Source: Arion vulgaris (lineage: Eukaryota > Mollusca > Gastropoda > Stylommatophora > Arionidae). From it: a DNA stretch of 64,000 bases. The translations under genes and the position numbers were made by a program. This document shows positions 42,595 to 52,726 of this stretch, in pieces. The number at the start of each line of letters is the position of its first letter. Positions within the stretch are counted from its first letter, which is position 1. The notes under the pieces were generated by a model. The model was not told the DNA's origin. It saw only the letters and a program-made list of their open reading frames with translations, and made no database searches. Location: positions 42,775,398 through 42,839,397 of the forward strand of contig CM036756.1 of assembly GCA_020796225.1 (NCBI GenBank), read 5' to 3'.

Positions 42595-42855
42595 TTTCTT
42601 CTTCTTCGAGCGCTCCATATCGACCACTTCTTATCCACTCTATGTGATTTGTATGTGATCTGAGCCTAAGAGCGATTGTACGTTGTGCCAGTTATGCACC
42701 TAGAAGTAGGCCAGCACGTCCGATTTCTGCGATGCTTTTTATTTACTAGGGTAGCTTCCTTAGGTCTTACATCAATGGCCTCTTATGACATGCCTTGTAT
42801 GTAGCAGTGGTACTATTCTTTGCTTCCCTTGCGGGTTCCGGCACCACACGGGCGC
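42595..42855 (-). mobile_element. SINE S1, full length
   Basis: Reversed S1. An imperfect AGCAAA(AA)TATA direct repeat at 42585-42594 and 42856-42867 is the likely target duplication. Confidence 0.88.
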
Positions 42856-42867
42856 AGCAAAAATATA

Positions 42868-43214
42868 ACAAATATCGTTTTAAAAATGAAATAGGAAAGA
42901 CATTTGTAGCTTCGAAATTGATGAATATGTTTTTTTGTATGTACAAGTATTGTAGTTGTCATAAAAGGTTGACCGATGGAATTTTGTTTGTCTGAAGAGA
43001 CAATTTATGTAACGCCCATAACGATTTTTATTTTTGTTTTCTTATTGAACGTTTTATGTCGGAAAGTTTTCTGAGTCTGGCTTCGCTAGTTCTCACATTC
43101 ATTTTCAGAGCCTGTCTTTATCTGGATCTGTCTGTCCCTGTAGAACTCTCAAGTCGTCGGTATTCATTGCAAACGCTATCAAATAACGCTTCTATGCGTG
43201 TTTGCGACGAAGGA
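42868..43214. other. Unassigned intron sequence
   Basis: No recognised feature. Confidence 0.45.
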
Positions 43215-43440
43215 AGGTTCGTCCTCCACCGTTCTGACGTGAAGCATTGCAAGACAGGCATTGTTTTGGAACCCGCAGGGAAAGAGGAATGGGTGACGGC
43301 CTAGACATACCTGGAGAAGAGAGCTGAAATCTAATATTAAAAGGATAGATAAAACATGGAAATAATGCCAACGGATGGCAGGAGATAGGAAAAGCTGGAA
43401 GACATTTGTTGAAGACCTGTGCTCCGTTAGGAGTTGAAAG
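43215..43440 (+). mobile_element. LINE C-terminal tail with in-frame stops
   Basis: IARQALFWNPQGKRNG, stop, RPRHTWRRELKSNIKRIDKT, then MAGDRKSWKTFVEDLCSV. This LINE-tail class has the 'WNPQGKR.RGRP..TWRR' signature. Confidence 0.82.
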
Positions 43441-43529
43441 GTGTAGAGAGAGATAGAAAGATTGTGTCATATGGCGTTTTTGAAGACTCCCACCCTTTGA
43501 CTGCAATCAAATGGCACTACGCTTTGATA

Positions 43530-43735
43530 TTAGCCAAAAGGCAGAGAAAGGTCATGTGTCGGATGACCAAGCCATCTTGGACAGCGCTGACGGATAATAG
43601 TAACTATGCTAGGAATCCCAGCATATTCCAGCACCTCTTTATTTGTTACTCTGTCACTCCATGAGCTCCAGAATATACACTGGAGCAGCGCGTGTCGAAT
43701 GCATTCATACTTACCCCCTGCAGTATATATAGGGA
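43530..43735 (-). mobile_element. LINE C-terminal tail fragment
   Basis: Minus strand WSDRVTNKEVLEYAGIPSIV + TIIRQRCPRWLGH, a typical pre-tail block. Confidence 0.8.
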
Positions 43736-43984
43736 CCATTATTCGCTGGCATGTAGCAGTGCTCCCGTCTCATTAATATGCATGGCATTTAATATTATAT
43801 AACTATTTACCATTGGAATAGTTCCGTCTATTTATCCCGAATGTGATGAAAAACCGCTAAAAATTGCTTTCAAAACAACAGTTAACAGGCAAAAGGGTAT
43901 GTTACTACCAACCTGCCAAGTACCTGCATGGACAAGAAACGTATGCAGTTATTTCTTTCGAAAAACATAAGATAGTTAAAGCTG
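43736..43984. other. Unassigned intron sequence
   Basis: No recognised feature. Confidence 0.4.
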
Positions 43985-44395
43985 TTATATTACGATAATG
44001 ATATGTAACTCAAATGTTAAGGCTGTCCTTCTATATAGAGCTAGACATGGAGAACAACTAAAGGGAACACCAACAAGTTGCAGACATTCATCAATAGATT
44101 CCTGCACAGGATACTCCATCTGCGATGGTATGACAGGACTACAAACAGGAAAGTCTGGGATAGAACAGGACAACGAGAGGTGGAACAAGAGATAAGGAGC
44201 AGAAGGTGGCGATGGATAGGACACACACCGAGGAAACCCCTAACAGCATCACAAGACAGATTAGAATAGCATTATAAAAGGAAACATCCGGAAAAGAGGG
44301 GAGAAGACCACGGAAAATATAGATGCAGTATGTGATTTGAGCATGACAACTGCGGAGGCGAGACATCTGGCCTAAGAGAGAGATAAATTATGAAA
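43985..44395 (+). mobile_element. LINE C-terminal half fragment
   Basis: SNVKAVLLYRA, KLQTFINRFLHRILHLRWYD, EQEIRSRRWRWIGHTPRKPL, then degraded basic tail. The order matches the C-terminal third of RTE-like reverse transcriptases. Confidence 0.87.
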
Positions 44396-44457
44396 GACTG
44401 TTAGAGTGATAAAGTTCTGCTCAGGACAAGCTATTGGATGATGACAAAATACATTCA

Positions 44458-44509
44458 GCCCGTGTGTTGCCGGCATCGCAACGAGGAGCAAAGAATAGTA
44501 AGACTGCGT
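44458..44509 (+). mobile_element. SINE S1 head fragment
   Basis: CCCGTGTGTTGCCGGCATCG to AAAGAATAGTAAGACTGCG, truncated where a LINE tail begins. Confidence 0.75.
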
Positions 44510-44760
44510 ACAACATCAGTACTGAACTTTATCAAGAAACAAAAAATTAAATGGTTCGGCCACATATACAGATTACCAACAGACAGTGCGCCTCAAAGAG
44601 CAATGCTAGTCCGATACAGTGGATATAAAAGCTAAAGGCTGTCCACGTAAAAGGTGGACTAAGAAATAACAAGAGACAGGGAAAAACACTAGCACACACA
44701 AAGCCCATTCTATAAATGTATTCTTATCCTAGCGCTGTGGGGCAAAACAAGATTGGAGAA
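44510..44760 (+). mobile_element. LINE C-terminal tail fragment
   Basis: VLNFIKKQKIKWFGHIYRLP at the start, with later stops. Related to the open tail at 19437-19793. Confidence 0.75.
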
Positions 44761-45391
44761 AAGTAGAAAACGAAGAGGTATTGTGTGTGAGCGGTTGTGT
44801 ATGTTATTGCAATAAAAACATCGACGATACTTTACTTCATTCTATTTTATTTTCCAACTTCCCTGTGTTGTTGTTTTTTTCGTGAGATTTTTTTTGCCTC
44901 CTTAGTTTTGCGATTGGCATAGAGAAAAAAGGGAGAGAAATTGTACGATTGTGGGGGAAAAAAACCGCAATGAATGTGTTCAAGGGACTGACGTAAGTGA
45001 TTTATGTGTATACACGACAGCTGCAGTTAACTGATGCGATTAGTAAATTTTGCAGCTGTTATAGTTACCCTTCTGTACAATACAATCTCTACCTAACGTG
45101 TTCTTGTCTACACAAACTTCATTCCTTTTTCGCTCTTTGAAGCTTCTCCTATCTTGCTCTTTATCTGAGTTTTTACACAGTTTTCTCCCCTTTCAATCCA
45201 CTACATTTTTGTGTATTTTTATGCCTCCTACCAGTTTTCAAACGTAGATGGTGAAAGTTTACAAATATGAGGATGTTGTAGCCTCTTTGACTCGAATAAG
45301 GGTTCGTTCAACCATTTAAAAAAATTGTGTATACCTTCGACCAGTTTTCTAACGTTGAGGCGTAGCGGCTAGGTGCTCGTCTAGTGCCAAA
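44761..45391. other. Unassigned intron sequence
   Basis: About 630 bp without a recognised repeat or exon. Confidence 0.45.
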
Positions 45392-45548
45392 AGTATGGGT
45401 AGCCCAGCACATCCGATTTCTGCGACACTTTTTATTTAGTAGAGTAGCTTCCCTATTCCCCTACCACAGTCACCTCTTACGACATGCCGTTACGGTCGCA
45501 GTGTTCCTTTCTGTCTTCCCCTTAATAGCTCCCGCAACACACAGGCAG
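45392..45548 (-). mobile_element. SINE S1, 3'-truncated
   Basis: Reversed S1 head half: AGCACATCCGATTTCTGCGA to ACACACAGGCAG. Confidence 0.8.
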
Positions 45549-45669
45549 TCTTCGTTAGATCAAAAATACCATCTTTCTATAACGTATTTTTGAGTTCTCG
45601 TTTACTTGCTTTGATGTTATCTGGTCTCTGTTAGCTTCCAATATTCTTGCATCTGTAGTTATTTACTCT

Positions 45670-45725
45670 AGCCACTTACCAGTTACTATCTTGTTCGCTG
45701 ACGACACGCTATTCGTGTTATTTTA
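45670..45725 (+). mobile_element. Reverse-transcriptase palm remnant
   Basis: The frame from 45682 reads VTILFADDTLFV, the F-A-D-D catalytic motif of non-LTR reverse transcriptases. It is the only catalytic-site remnant seen in the window and lies in an otherwise unreadable stretch. Confidence 0.55.
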
Positions 45726-45777
45726 AAGAATGATGTTAATCTCGTGTAATCATATCTCTCTAAGCATGAGTCTAAGC

Positions 45778-46053
45778 TTTCAATTCTACGGTTAAACTTT
45801 ATAAGCACAACTCTGTGGGTATAACTAACGTGTCGTCTAGTTCTGAACATGCTCAAGACAGCGGGAATGAACCACATTCATTGTTTACACATAATCACTC
45901 CACAAGTGCAAATAGCTCTCAAAACAGTTCACTGCATAGCTCTTCTATCAATCCTCTAAACCATAATGTCTCCAATAACACTTACTTCAATGTACCTGCC
46001 ACCTTCAGCCACTCTGCTAGTTCTTCTCATTTTTCAGCTTCTAACAAGACTGG
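45778..46053 (+). pseudogene. Partial duplicate of the LZTS second coding exon
   Basis: About 275 bp are roughly 85-90% identical to 47247-47521 (residues about 420-510), with an open frame: SSEHAQDSGNEPHSLF, NSSQNSSLHSS, NHNVSNNTYFNVPATF. Synonymous and conservative changes dominate by eye. No good acceptor or donor borders the copy, so it is probably not spliced in, but the open frame leaves that possible. A 36-bp array follows 48 bp later. Confidence 0.9.
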
Positions 46054-46100
46054 TTTAGACTGCCTTCAATCTGACCAATCATATCTGACATCGTGCTACA

Positions 46101-46378
46101 GATATCACTAGACGTGGTACTATAAAGTCGGATGGAGATATCACTAGACGTGGTACTATAAAGTTGGATGGAGATATCACTAGACGTGGTACTATAAAGT
46201 CGGATGGAGATATCACTAGACGTGGTACTATAAAGTCGGATGGAGATATCACTAGACGTGGTACTATAAAGTCGGATGGAGATATCACTAGACGTGGTAC
46301 TATAAAGCTGGATGGAGATATCACTAGTTGTGGTACTATAAAGTTGGATGGAGATATCATTTAGATATAAAGTCGGAT
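46101..46378. repeat. 36-bp minisatellite, about 7.5 copies
   Basis: Unit GATATCACTAGACGTGGTAC + TATAAAGT(C/T)GGATGGA. Confidence 0.96.
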
Positions 46379-46454
46379 TTCATGTTCATTAAATCGTATC
46401 AGTAACTAGCTTTACTACCTAACTTTGTATGTGATATATATATATGGAGTTTTT

Positions 46455-46622
46455 CCCCAACCGTAACGACTCTCAGGTCAACCCAGTTTCAATTGGGTAC
46501 CAGATATACATTGGAAAGTAAAGACTTGTCGTGATATTTACCATATCACCCATCGTGTGCCGTTGGTAAAAAAACCCACAGACTTTATACAGTCTTCCCC
46601 AGTATACAAAATGGCACGAAAA
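46455..46622 (+). mobile_element. SINE S5, 5'-truncated
   Basis: CGACTCTCAGGTCAACCCAG through TCACCCATCGTGTGCCG. Diverged from the copy at 39600-39843. Confidence 0.75.
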
Positions 46623-46649
46623 CGAGGGGTATGTACCCGTAGGAGTGAT

Positions 46650-46965
46650 CAGGACTGGTGACGATGTTGTATTTATTAGTCCCTGGTGATGTTGTATTTG
46701 TGTGCCACTCTTGATGTTGTATGTGTGAGTCACTCTTGATGTTGTATTTGTGAGTAACTCTTGGTGTTGTATTTGTGTATAACTCTTGATGTTGTATTTA
46801 TGAGTCACTCTTGATGTTGTATTTATGAGCCACTCTTGATGCTGTATTTGTGAGTCACTCTTGATGTTGTATTTGTGAGCCACTCTTGATGTTGTATGTG
46901 TGAGTCACTCTTGATGTTGTATTTGTGTGCCACTCTTGATGTTGTAGTTGTGGGCCACTCTTCTA
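46650..46965. repeat. 25-26-bp minisatellite, about 12 copies
   Basis: Unit CACTCTTGATGTTGTATTTG + TGAGC. It ends 70 bp before the exon acceptor. Confidence 0.93.
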
Positions 46966-47016
46966 AGCTATATCTAATTACTCCTATTTTTAATAAGTAA
47001 ATATTAAGACTGTATT

Positions 47017-47032
47017 ATTTTTCTACTTTCAG
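47017..47032 (+). promoter_or_regulatory. LZTS: 3' splice site of LZTS second coding exon
   Basis: TTTTTCTACTTTCAG is a strong pyrimidine tract and AG. The following codons AAA CCT GGT are in the frame of the downstream open frame, phase 0. Confidence 0.92.
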
Positions 47033-48634
47033 AAACCTGGTCCAAACCTGATCAGACCTATTGCATTTAAGCCTGTCCAGACAGGGTCTTCCCGTAGTCC
47101 AATTAGCAATGTAGCTCGACGACTTCCTGAAGCAGGAGATAATTCAAGTGGATCACATGATACAGCAAGGCCTCAAGTATTGAACAGTTTAGGCCTGCAA
47201 GGAAGTCCCTATTCACAAAATGGAAGATCAACCGCAGGAGCGTTCAATTCTACGATTAAACCTTACAATCACAACTCTGGGGGCGTCACTCACGTGCCGT
47301 CCAGTTCTGAACATGCTCAAGACAGCGGAAGTCAACCACATTCATTGTTTGCACATAATCACTCAAGAAGTGCAAATAGCTCTCAAAACAGTTCACATCA
47401 TAGCTCTTCCATCAATCCTCCAAATCATAATGTCTCCAATAACACCTACTGCAATGTACCTGCCACCTTCAGCCACTCTGCTAGTTCTTCCCATTTTTCA
47501 ACTTCTAACGAGGCTGGTTTATCCAGTGAACATTCACGTACATCCGAAAGATCAGAGTCAGCACAACCTGTTAGTGTCCTTCGTGTGTCCTTCCATGCAG
47601 CTGAAGGTGCTCTTCAAACTCCGTCACCCAGCGATAGCGGTGTTGGTGAACTAGAAGCTATGCTGAGAGAAAAAGACGCCGAAATTAATACTCTACGAGA
47701 AGTTATGGACCGCAACGAGCGTGCAATATTTCAAGTCTACGAGGAGAGAAAAAACAATTGGCTTCATGACAATCAAGAAATCCAAAATGATTATGAACGT
47801 AAACTGAAAGTTCAAAGTAGGAAAGCATATAAAACAGAACAGCTTTTATCAATGCAAGTTTATAAACTTCAACAAGAGCAGAAGACAATGCAAGAAGAAA
47901 AAGTCGAAATTATAACTGAAAGAGACACGCTAAAGCAACGAGACGAGGAAAACAACAATCAAATTTCTCAGTTAAAGTTGGCACTTGAAACCGCATTAGC
48001 TGATGGAAGGAACAATATAGACAAGTCACAAAATTGTGAGAAATTGATAGAAGGTTTCACTGATGAAGAAGGTAAACATAGTAAGGAAAGTGTCTCCCTG
48101 CAAGAAGAGCTAGCTTTGAAAAACAAAGAGCTGATAACTCTCAAATCAAAACTTCATTCTCTCCAGGCAGACATGGAGAAGAAAAACAAAGAACTAGCAG
48201 AGAAAGTTCGGGATATTTCTACAAAAACTGAAGAAGTTAAGTTGTTGAGGGATGAACTTGGTCGTCTTCGAGATCCCCCCATTCTTGTAGAAAACTCAGC
48301 ACAGACCCATGTTCCTAGTGAGGTAGCTACATTAGAAAATATTAAGCCATCCATTCTAGGTGAGAGAGATCGAACTATTAGTGGTTTACAAGAAGAAATT
48401 GCAGAAATCCATGCCCAGGTGGTCTTACTTAAGGTAGAACATGAAAAAGAGCGTGAGCAGTGGTTGGATGAAAAAAACAGAGTTGTCAGATACCAGAAAC
48501 AGCTTCAGCTCAATTATATACAGATGCAGCGTAAGAATGTAACATTAGAAACTGAAGTTCAACAGCTGACGTTAGAGTTAGAGAATAGAGACATGAAGCT
48601 TATAGCTCTCACTGGAGAAGAGAGTGTTTGTTAG
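47033..48634 (+). CDS. LZTS: LZTS/ProSAPiP1/N4BP3-family protein, C-terminal coding exon with Fez1 coiled coil
   Basis: Encodes residues 348-880. It opens with NLIRPIAFKPV, matching the conserved R-P-x-A-F-K-P-V block of LZTS proteins. A serine/asparagine-rich linker (about 400-550) ends in SPSDSGVGELEAMLREKDAE. From residue 553 a long coiled coil follows: INTLREVMDRNERAIFQVYE, QLLSMQVYKLQQEQKTMQEE, EEIAEIHAQVVLLKVEHEKE, VVRYQKQLQLNYIQMQRKN and VQQLTLELENRD. This order matches the Fez1 domain, which in LZTS proteins scaffolds cytoskeletal and postsynaptic partners. The frame stops at TGT TAG (48632-48634), inside the first unit of a 40-bp array. Vertebrate LZTS proteins, as I recall them, continue for roughly ten more residues with a PDZ-ligand-like end, so the true C-terminus may be lost or lie in a further exon. 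No good donor was seen near the stop. Confidence 0.93.
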   Translation, partial: KPGPNLIRPIAFKPVQTGSSRSPISNVARRLPEAGDNSSGSHDTARPQVLNSLGLQGSPYSQNGRSTAGAFNSTIKPYNHNSGGVTHVPSSSEHAQDSGSQPHSLFAHNHSRSANSSQNSSHHSSSINPPNHNVSNNTYCNVPATFSHSASSSHFSTSNEAGLSSEHSRTSERSESAQPVSVLRVSFHAAEGALQTPSPSDSGVGELEAMLREKDAEINTLREVMDRNERAIFQVYEERKNNWLHDNQEIQNDYERKLKVQSRKAYKTEQLLSMQVYKLQQEQKTMQEEKVEIITERDTLKQRDEENNNQISQLKLALETALADGRNNIDKSQNCEKLIEGFTDEEGKHSKESVSLQEELALKNKELITLKSKLHSLQADMEKKNKELAEKVRDISTKTEEVKLLRDELGRLRDPPILVENSAQTHVPSEVATLENIKPSILGERDRTISGLQEEIAEIHAQVVLLKVEHEKEREQWLDEKNRVVRYQKQLQLNYIQMQRKNVTLETEVQQLTLELENRDMKLIALTGEESVC

Positions 48635-49612
48635 TTGTGTCTTCATGGAAGAAGTCTGTATTTGTTAGTTGTGTCTTCATGGAAGAAGTCTGTATTTGTT
48701 AGTTGTGAGTGTCTACATTGTCTGTATTTGTTAGTTGTGATAGTACCCACATTGAAGAAGTCTGTATTTGTTAGTTGTGATATTGTCTACATTGAATAAG
48801 TCTGTATTTGTTAGTTGTGATAGTGTCTACATTGTCTGCATTTGTTAGTTGTTATAGTGTCTACATTGAGGAAGTCTGTATTTGTTAGTTGTGATATTGT
48901 CTACATTGAAGAAGTCTGTATTTGTTAGTTGTGATAGTGTCTACATTGTCTGTATTTGTTAGTTGTGATAGTGTCTACATTGTCTGCATTTGTTAGTTGT
49001 GATAGTGTCTACATTGAGGAAGTCTGTATTTGTTAGTTGTGATATTGTCTACATTGAAGAAGTCTGTATTTGTTAGTTGTGATAGTACCCACATTGAAGA
49101 AGTCTGTATTTGTTAGTTGTGATGTATTTGTTAGTTGTGATATTGTCTATATTGAAGAAGTCTGTATTTGTTAGTTGTGATATTGTCTACATTGAAGAAG
49201 TCTGTATTTGTTAGTTGTGATATTGTCTACATTGAAGAAGTCTGTATTTGTTAGTTGTGATATTGTCTACATTGAAGAAGTCTGTATTTGTTAGTTGTGA
49301 TGTATTTGTTAGTTGTGATATTGTCTATATTGAAGAAGTCTGTATTTGTTAGTTGGGATTGTGATGTATTTGTTAGTTGTGATAGTACGCACATTGAAGA
49401 AGTCTGTATTTGTTAGTTGTGATAGTACCCACATTGAAGAAGTCTGTATTTGTTAGTTGTGATAGTGTCTACATTGAAGAAGTCTGTATTTGTTAGTTGT
49501 GATATTGTCTACATGGAATAGTTGTGATAGTGTCTTGTCTATGTTAGTTATGATAGTGTCTACATTATCTGTATTTGTTAGTTGTGATAGTGTCTACAAT
49601 GAAGAAGTCTGT
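48618..49612. repeat. 40-bp minisatellite, about 25 irregular copies
   Basis: Unit GTCTGTATTTGTTAGTTGTG + ATATTGTCTACATTGAAGAA, with many deleted variants. The first, diverged unit includes the stop codon of the LZTS frame. Confidence 0.95.
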
Positions 49613-49769
49613 ATGTGGGCAGATGTCAAGTCTGCTCAAAATTTAATACTGTATGGTTTTTTTAAATAGTTTTATTTTAGTCCTCGGAACATCATAACTG
49701 AGCTAGTGAAGACTGCCTTTCTTATTCTGCGCGTACTTCTCGGTCAATTCAATAACTAATTGGTACTTG

Positions 49770-50010
49770 CATGTACACATACAAATCTGTTACTTTAGTT
49801 GCTTCTACACATACAAATCTGTTACTTTAGTTGCTTCTACACATACAAATCTGTTACTTTAGTTACTTCTACACATACAAATCTTTTACTTTAGTTGCTT
49901 CTACACATACAAATCTGTTACTTTAGTTGCTTCTACACATACAAATCTGTTACTTTAGTTGCTTCTACACGTACAAATCTCTTACTTTAGTTGCTTCTAC
50001 ATATAACATT
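49770..50010. repeat. 32-bp minisatellite, about 7 copies
   Basis: Unit TCTACACATACAAATCTGTT + ACTTTAGTTGCT. 49613-49769 is unassigned. Confidence 0.94.
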
Positions 50011-50079
50011 ATGCTGCTTTAGTTAATGACGTTGATGGTTACTGTTTAATGTTAGTTACAAATGTGTACATAGTCCTTG

Positions 50080-50540
50080 GTCATCATATTGATAGTTACA
50101 AATGAGTATATGATCTTTAGTCATCATTTTGATAGTTATAACTGTGTACATGATCTTTGATCATCATTTTGATAGTTATAACTGTGTACATGATCTTTGA
50201 TCATCATTTTGATAGTTACAAATGTGTACATGATCTTTGATCATCATTTTGATAGTTACAAATGTGTACATGATCTTTGATCATCATTTTGATAGTTACA
50301 AATGTGTACATGATCTTTGATCATCATTTTGATAGTTATAACTGTGTACATGATCTTTGATCATCATTTTGATAGTTACAAATGTGTACATGATCTTTGA
50401 TCATCATTTTGATAGTTACAAATGTGTACATGATCTTTGATCATCATTTTGATAGTTACAAATGTGTACATGATCTTTGATCATCATTTTGATAGTTACA
50501 AATGTGTACATGATCTTTGATCATCATTTTGATAGTTACG
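50080..50540. repeat. 40-bp minisatellite, about 11.5 copies
   Basis: Unit GATAGTTACAAATGTGTACA + TGATCTTTGATCATCATTTT. It contains the short palindrome TGATC..GATCA. Confidence 0.96.
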
Positions 50541-50751
50541 CTGTACAAATGTTTTGCTGTGGAATCCAAGACAAATACTCTATTCAAGTATGCTGTTATC
50601 AATGTATATATGTATATAATCATATTTTTTCTTCTTCTAATCTTCCTTATGAACTTTTTACTTATATCTACCACTACTTGTTAAGAAATTTTTATTTTTT
50701 TTTTAAAATAAGATACGCTTCTCATATTTCCAGTTATTGAATAAGGAAGTG
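50541..50751. other. Unassigned AT-rich spacer
   Basis: Several T-rich runs, no recognised feature. Confidence 0.4.
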
Positions 50752-50925
50752 CAGTGTCTGGTCAAAGGGATTAGAGCTCGGGCTCTCATTCGGGAGACCC
50801 GGGTTCAATCACCCGTAAGACCAATGAGCTTTTTCTGTCAGAGCATAAAGAAATATCCTAACCTGAATAGTTTTGCTGCAACTGCACTAGCCTTGCTGCC
50901 ATTATATTCCACAAGCTTATCCCCC
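50752..50925 (+). mobile_element. SINE S6, tRNA-derived
   Basis: Head GGATTAGAGCTCGGGCTCTC with B-box GGGTTCAATCACCC resembling a tRNA-Glu-type gene, then the S6 body (GAGCTTTTTCTGTCAGAGCA, CTGCACTAGCC). Confidence 0.8.
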
Positions 50926-51264
50926 CACCACCCTTAAAAACTGTATTATATGCAGTAAAGAAGTAAAGACACTTTTTATATTTTTAATCCGAGCTAATAT
51001 CTTGTTGCAGATAGAAGATTGTAGACAGTCCTGGTTAACCACATGTTTTACTAAATATGTTGTTTAAAAAATCTGTAGAAAAAATGTCACATTTATGAGA
51101 AATATGAGTCAGGTGTTCTCTTTTATTATACTGTAAGAAAAAGACGGATGTTATCAAATAAAACATACAGTTAGCATACAAATAACCATATACAATATAT
51201 ACAATCAAAGGAAGAATGGCCAAACAGTGAGATTTCAATCTTGAAGATGCGGGTGCATTCACAT
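50926..51264. other. Unassigned spacer with the first AATAAA after the LZTS stop
   Basis: AATAAA at 51157-51162 is the first canonical polyadenylation hexamer I found after the stop at 48634. It is not followed by an obvious GU-rich element, so its use is doubtful. Otherwise unassigned. Confidence 0.35.
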
Positions 51265-51480
51265 CTTAATATAGTCAAATTTGAGATTTTAATCTCGAAG
51301 TAGGCTCTGACTTCCGATCTTAAAGTATCTCAATATATCTCAATATATTCAAATCTGAGAGTTCAATCTTAAAATAGGCTAATATCTCAATATATTCAAA
51401 TTTGAGAGTTCAATCTTAAAGTAGGCTCATACCTCAATATATTTAAATTTGAGAGTTCAATCTTAAACCAGCGTAGGACA
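51265..51480. repeat. Degenerate 45-60-bp repeats
   Basis: About four decayed units of CAATATATTCAAATTTGAGA + GTTCAATCTTAAAGTAGGCT. Confidence 0.8.
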
Positions 51481-51659
51481 GGAGACTTACACCAGCATCC
51501 AAGACAAACTGTATGGCGTGGCTGATAATCAGACTTCTGCCTTTATTAGAGAATCCAAAATCCCAATCTAGTGAGAATGCAGAAGAAAAATTTTGTTGAA
51601 ACACGAATCTCTGAGAAATTGTTGAGAAATTTGTTTAACTAACAAATACTGTGATTTAT

Positions 51660-51890
51660 TAGTATTCTTTGGCCATGTGTATATGTATGCATTATATTGA
51701 TTTGTTTATCCTGTGTGTATATGTATGCATTATATTGATTTTTTAAAATTGATTGTTCATCCTGTGTGTATATGTGAGCATTATATTGATTTGTTTAAAA
51801 TTGATTGTTCATCCTGTGTGTATATGTATGCATTATATTGATTTGTTAAAATTGATTGTTCATCCTGTGTGTGTGTGTGTAAGCATTATA
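51660..51890. repeat. 50-60-bp minisatellite, 4 copies
   Basis: Unit ATCCTGTGTGTATATGTATG + CATTATATTGATTTGTT, variable spacing. 51481-51659 is unassigned. Confidence 0.88.
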
Positions 51891-52060
51891 TGAAATCAGA
51901 GAAATATCTGGTCAACCACCAGTAACAACTGTTATAAGATGGAGATATGTTTGGCATACCTTAAGAATAAAGGATTAAGGAATATCAAAGCAGGTATTGA
52001 AGTGGAAGGCAAAGGGTTCAAGAAAGAGGACACCTGAAACAAACTTTGCTGAGAGAGGCT

Positions 52061-52720
52061 AAAAATATTGGACTCAGTTCTATGGAAGATATTGAGGTAG
52101 TTACCCAGGATAGAGAAAGTAAAAATATTGGACTCAGTTCTATGGAAGATATTGAGGTAGTTACCCAGGATAGAGAAAGTAAAAATATTGGACTCAGTTC
52201 TATGGAAGATATTGAGGTAGTTACCCAGGATAGAGAAAGTAAAAATATTGGACTCAGTTCTATGGAAGATATTGAGGTAGTTACCCAGGATAGAGAAAGT
52301 AAAAATATTGGACTCAGTTCTATGGAAGATATTGAGGTAGTTACCCAGGATAGAGAAAGTAAAAATATTGGACTCAGTTCTATGGAAGATATTGAGGTAG
52401 TTACCCAGGATAGAGAAAGTAAAAATATTGGACTCAGTTCTATGGAAGATATTGAGGTAGTTACCCAGGATAGAGAAAGTAAAAATATTGGACTCAGTTC
52501 TATGGAAGATATTGAGGTAGTTACCCAGGATAGAGAAAGTAAAAATATTGGACTCAGTTCTATGGAAGATATTGAGGTAGTTACCCAGGATAGAGAAAGT
52601 AAAAATATTGGACTCAGTTCTATGGAAGATATTGAGGTAGTTACCCAGGATAGAGAAAGTAAAAATATTGGACTCAGTTCTATGGAAGATATTGAGGTAG
52701 TTACCCAGGATAAAGAAAGT
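52061..52720. repeat. 60-bp perfect array from LINE codons, 11 copies
   Basis: Unit AAAAATATTGGACTCAGTTC + TATGGAAGATATTGAGGTAG + TTACCCAGGATAGAGAAAGT, identical in the first ten units; the last has TAAAG. Each unit encodes KNIGLSSMEDIEVVTQDRES, the conserved segment before the LINE stop. The frame is maintained. Confidence 0.97.
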
Positions 52721-52726
52721 AAAAAG

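Larger units (their letters stand above)
31552..47032 (+). other. LZTS: LZTS intron, about 15.5 kb
   Basis: GT-AG, phase 0. It contains three S1 insertions in sense and two reversed, two giant minisatellites, at least 10 LINE fragments, a duplicated piece of the next exon (45778-46053), and 36-bp and 25-bp arrays just before the acceptor. No other host exon was recognised inside. Confidence 0.88.

Noticed and set aside
45815..46111. Independent second gene copy of LZTS
   Set aside because: Only about 275 bp of one exon is present, without flanking coding sequence or splice sites; a partial exon duplication.
48600..48640. Splice donor just before the LZTS stop
   Set aside because: The only GT dinucleotides (AGAGA|GTGTTT, GAGT|GTTTGT) fit the donor consensus poorly; the stop is taken as the working end, with doubt noted.
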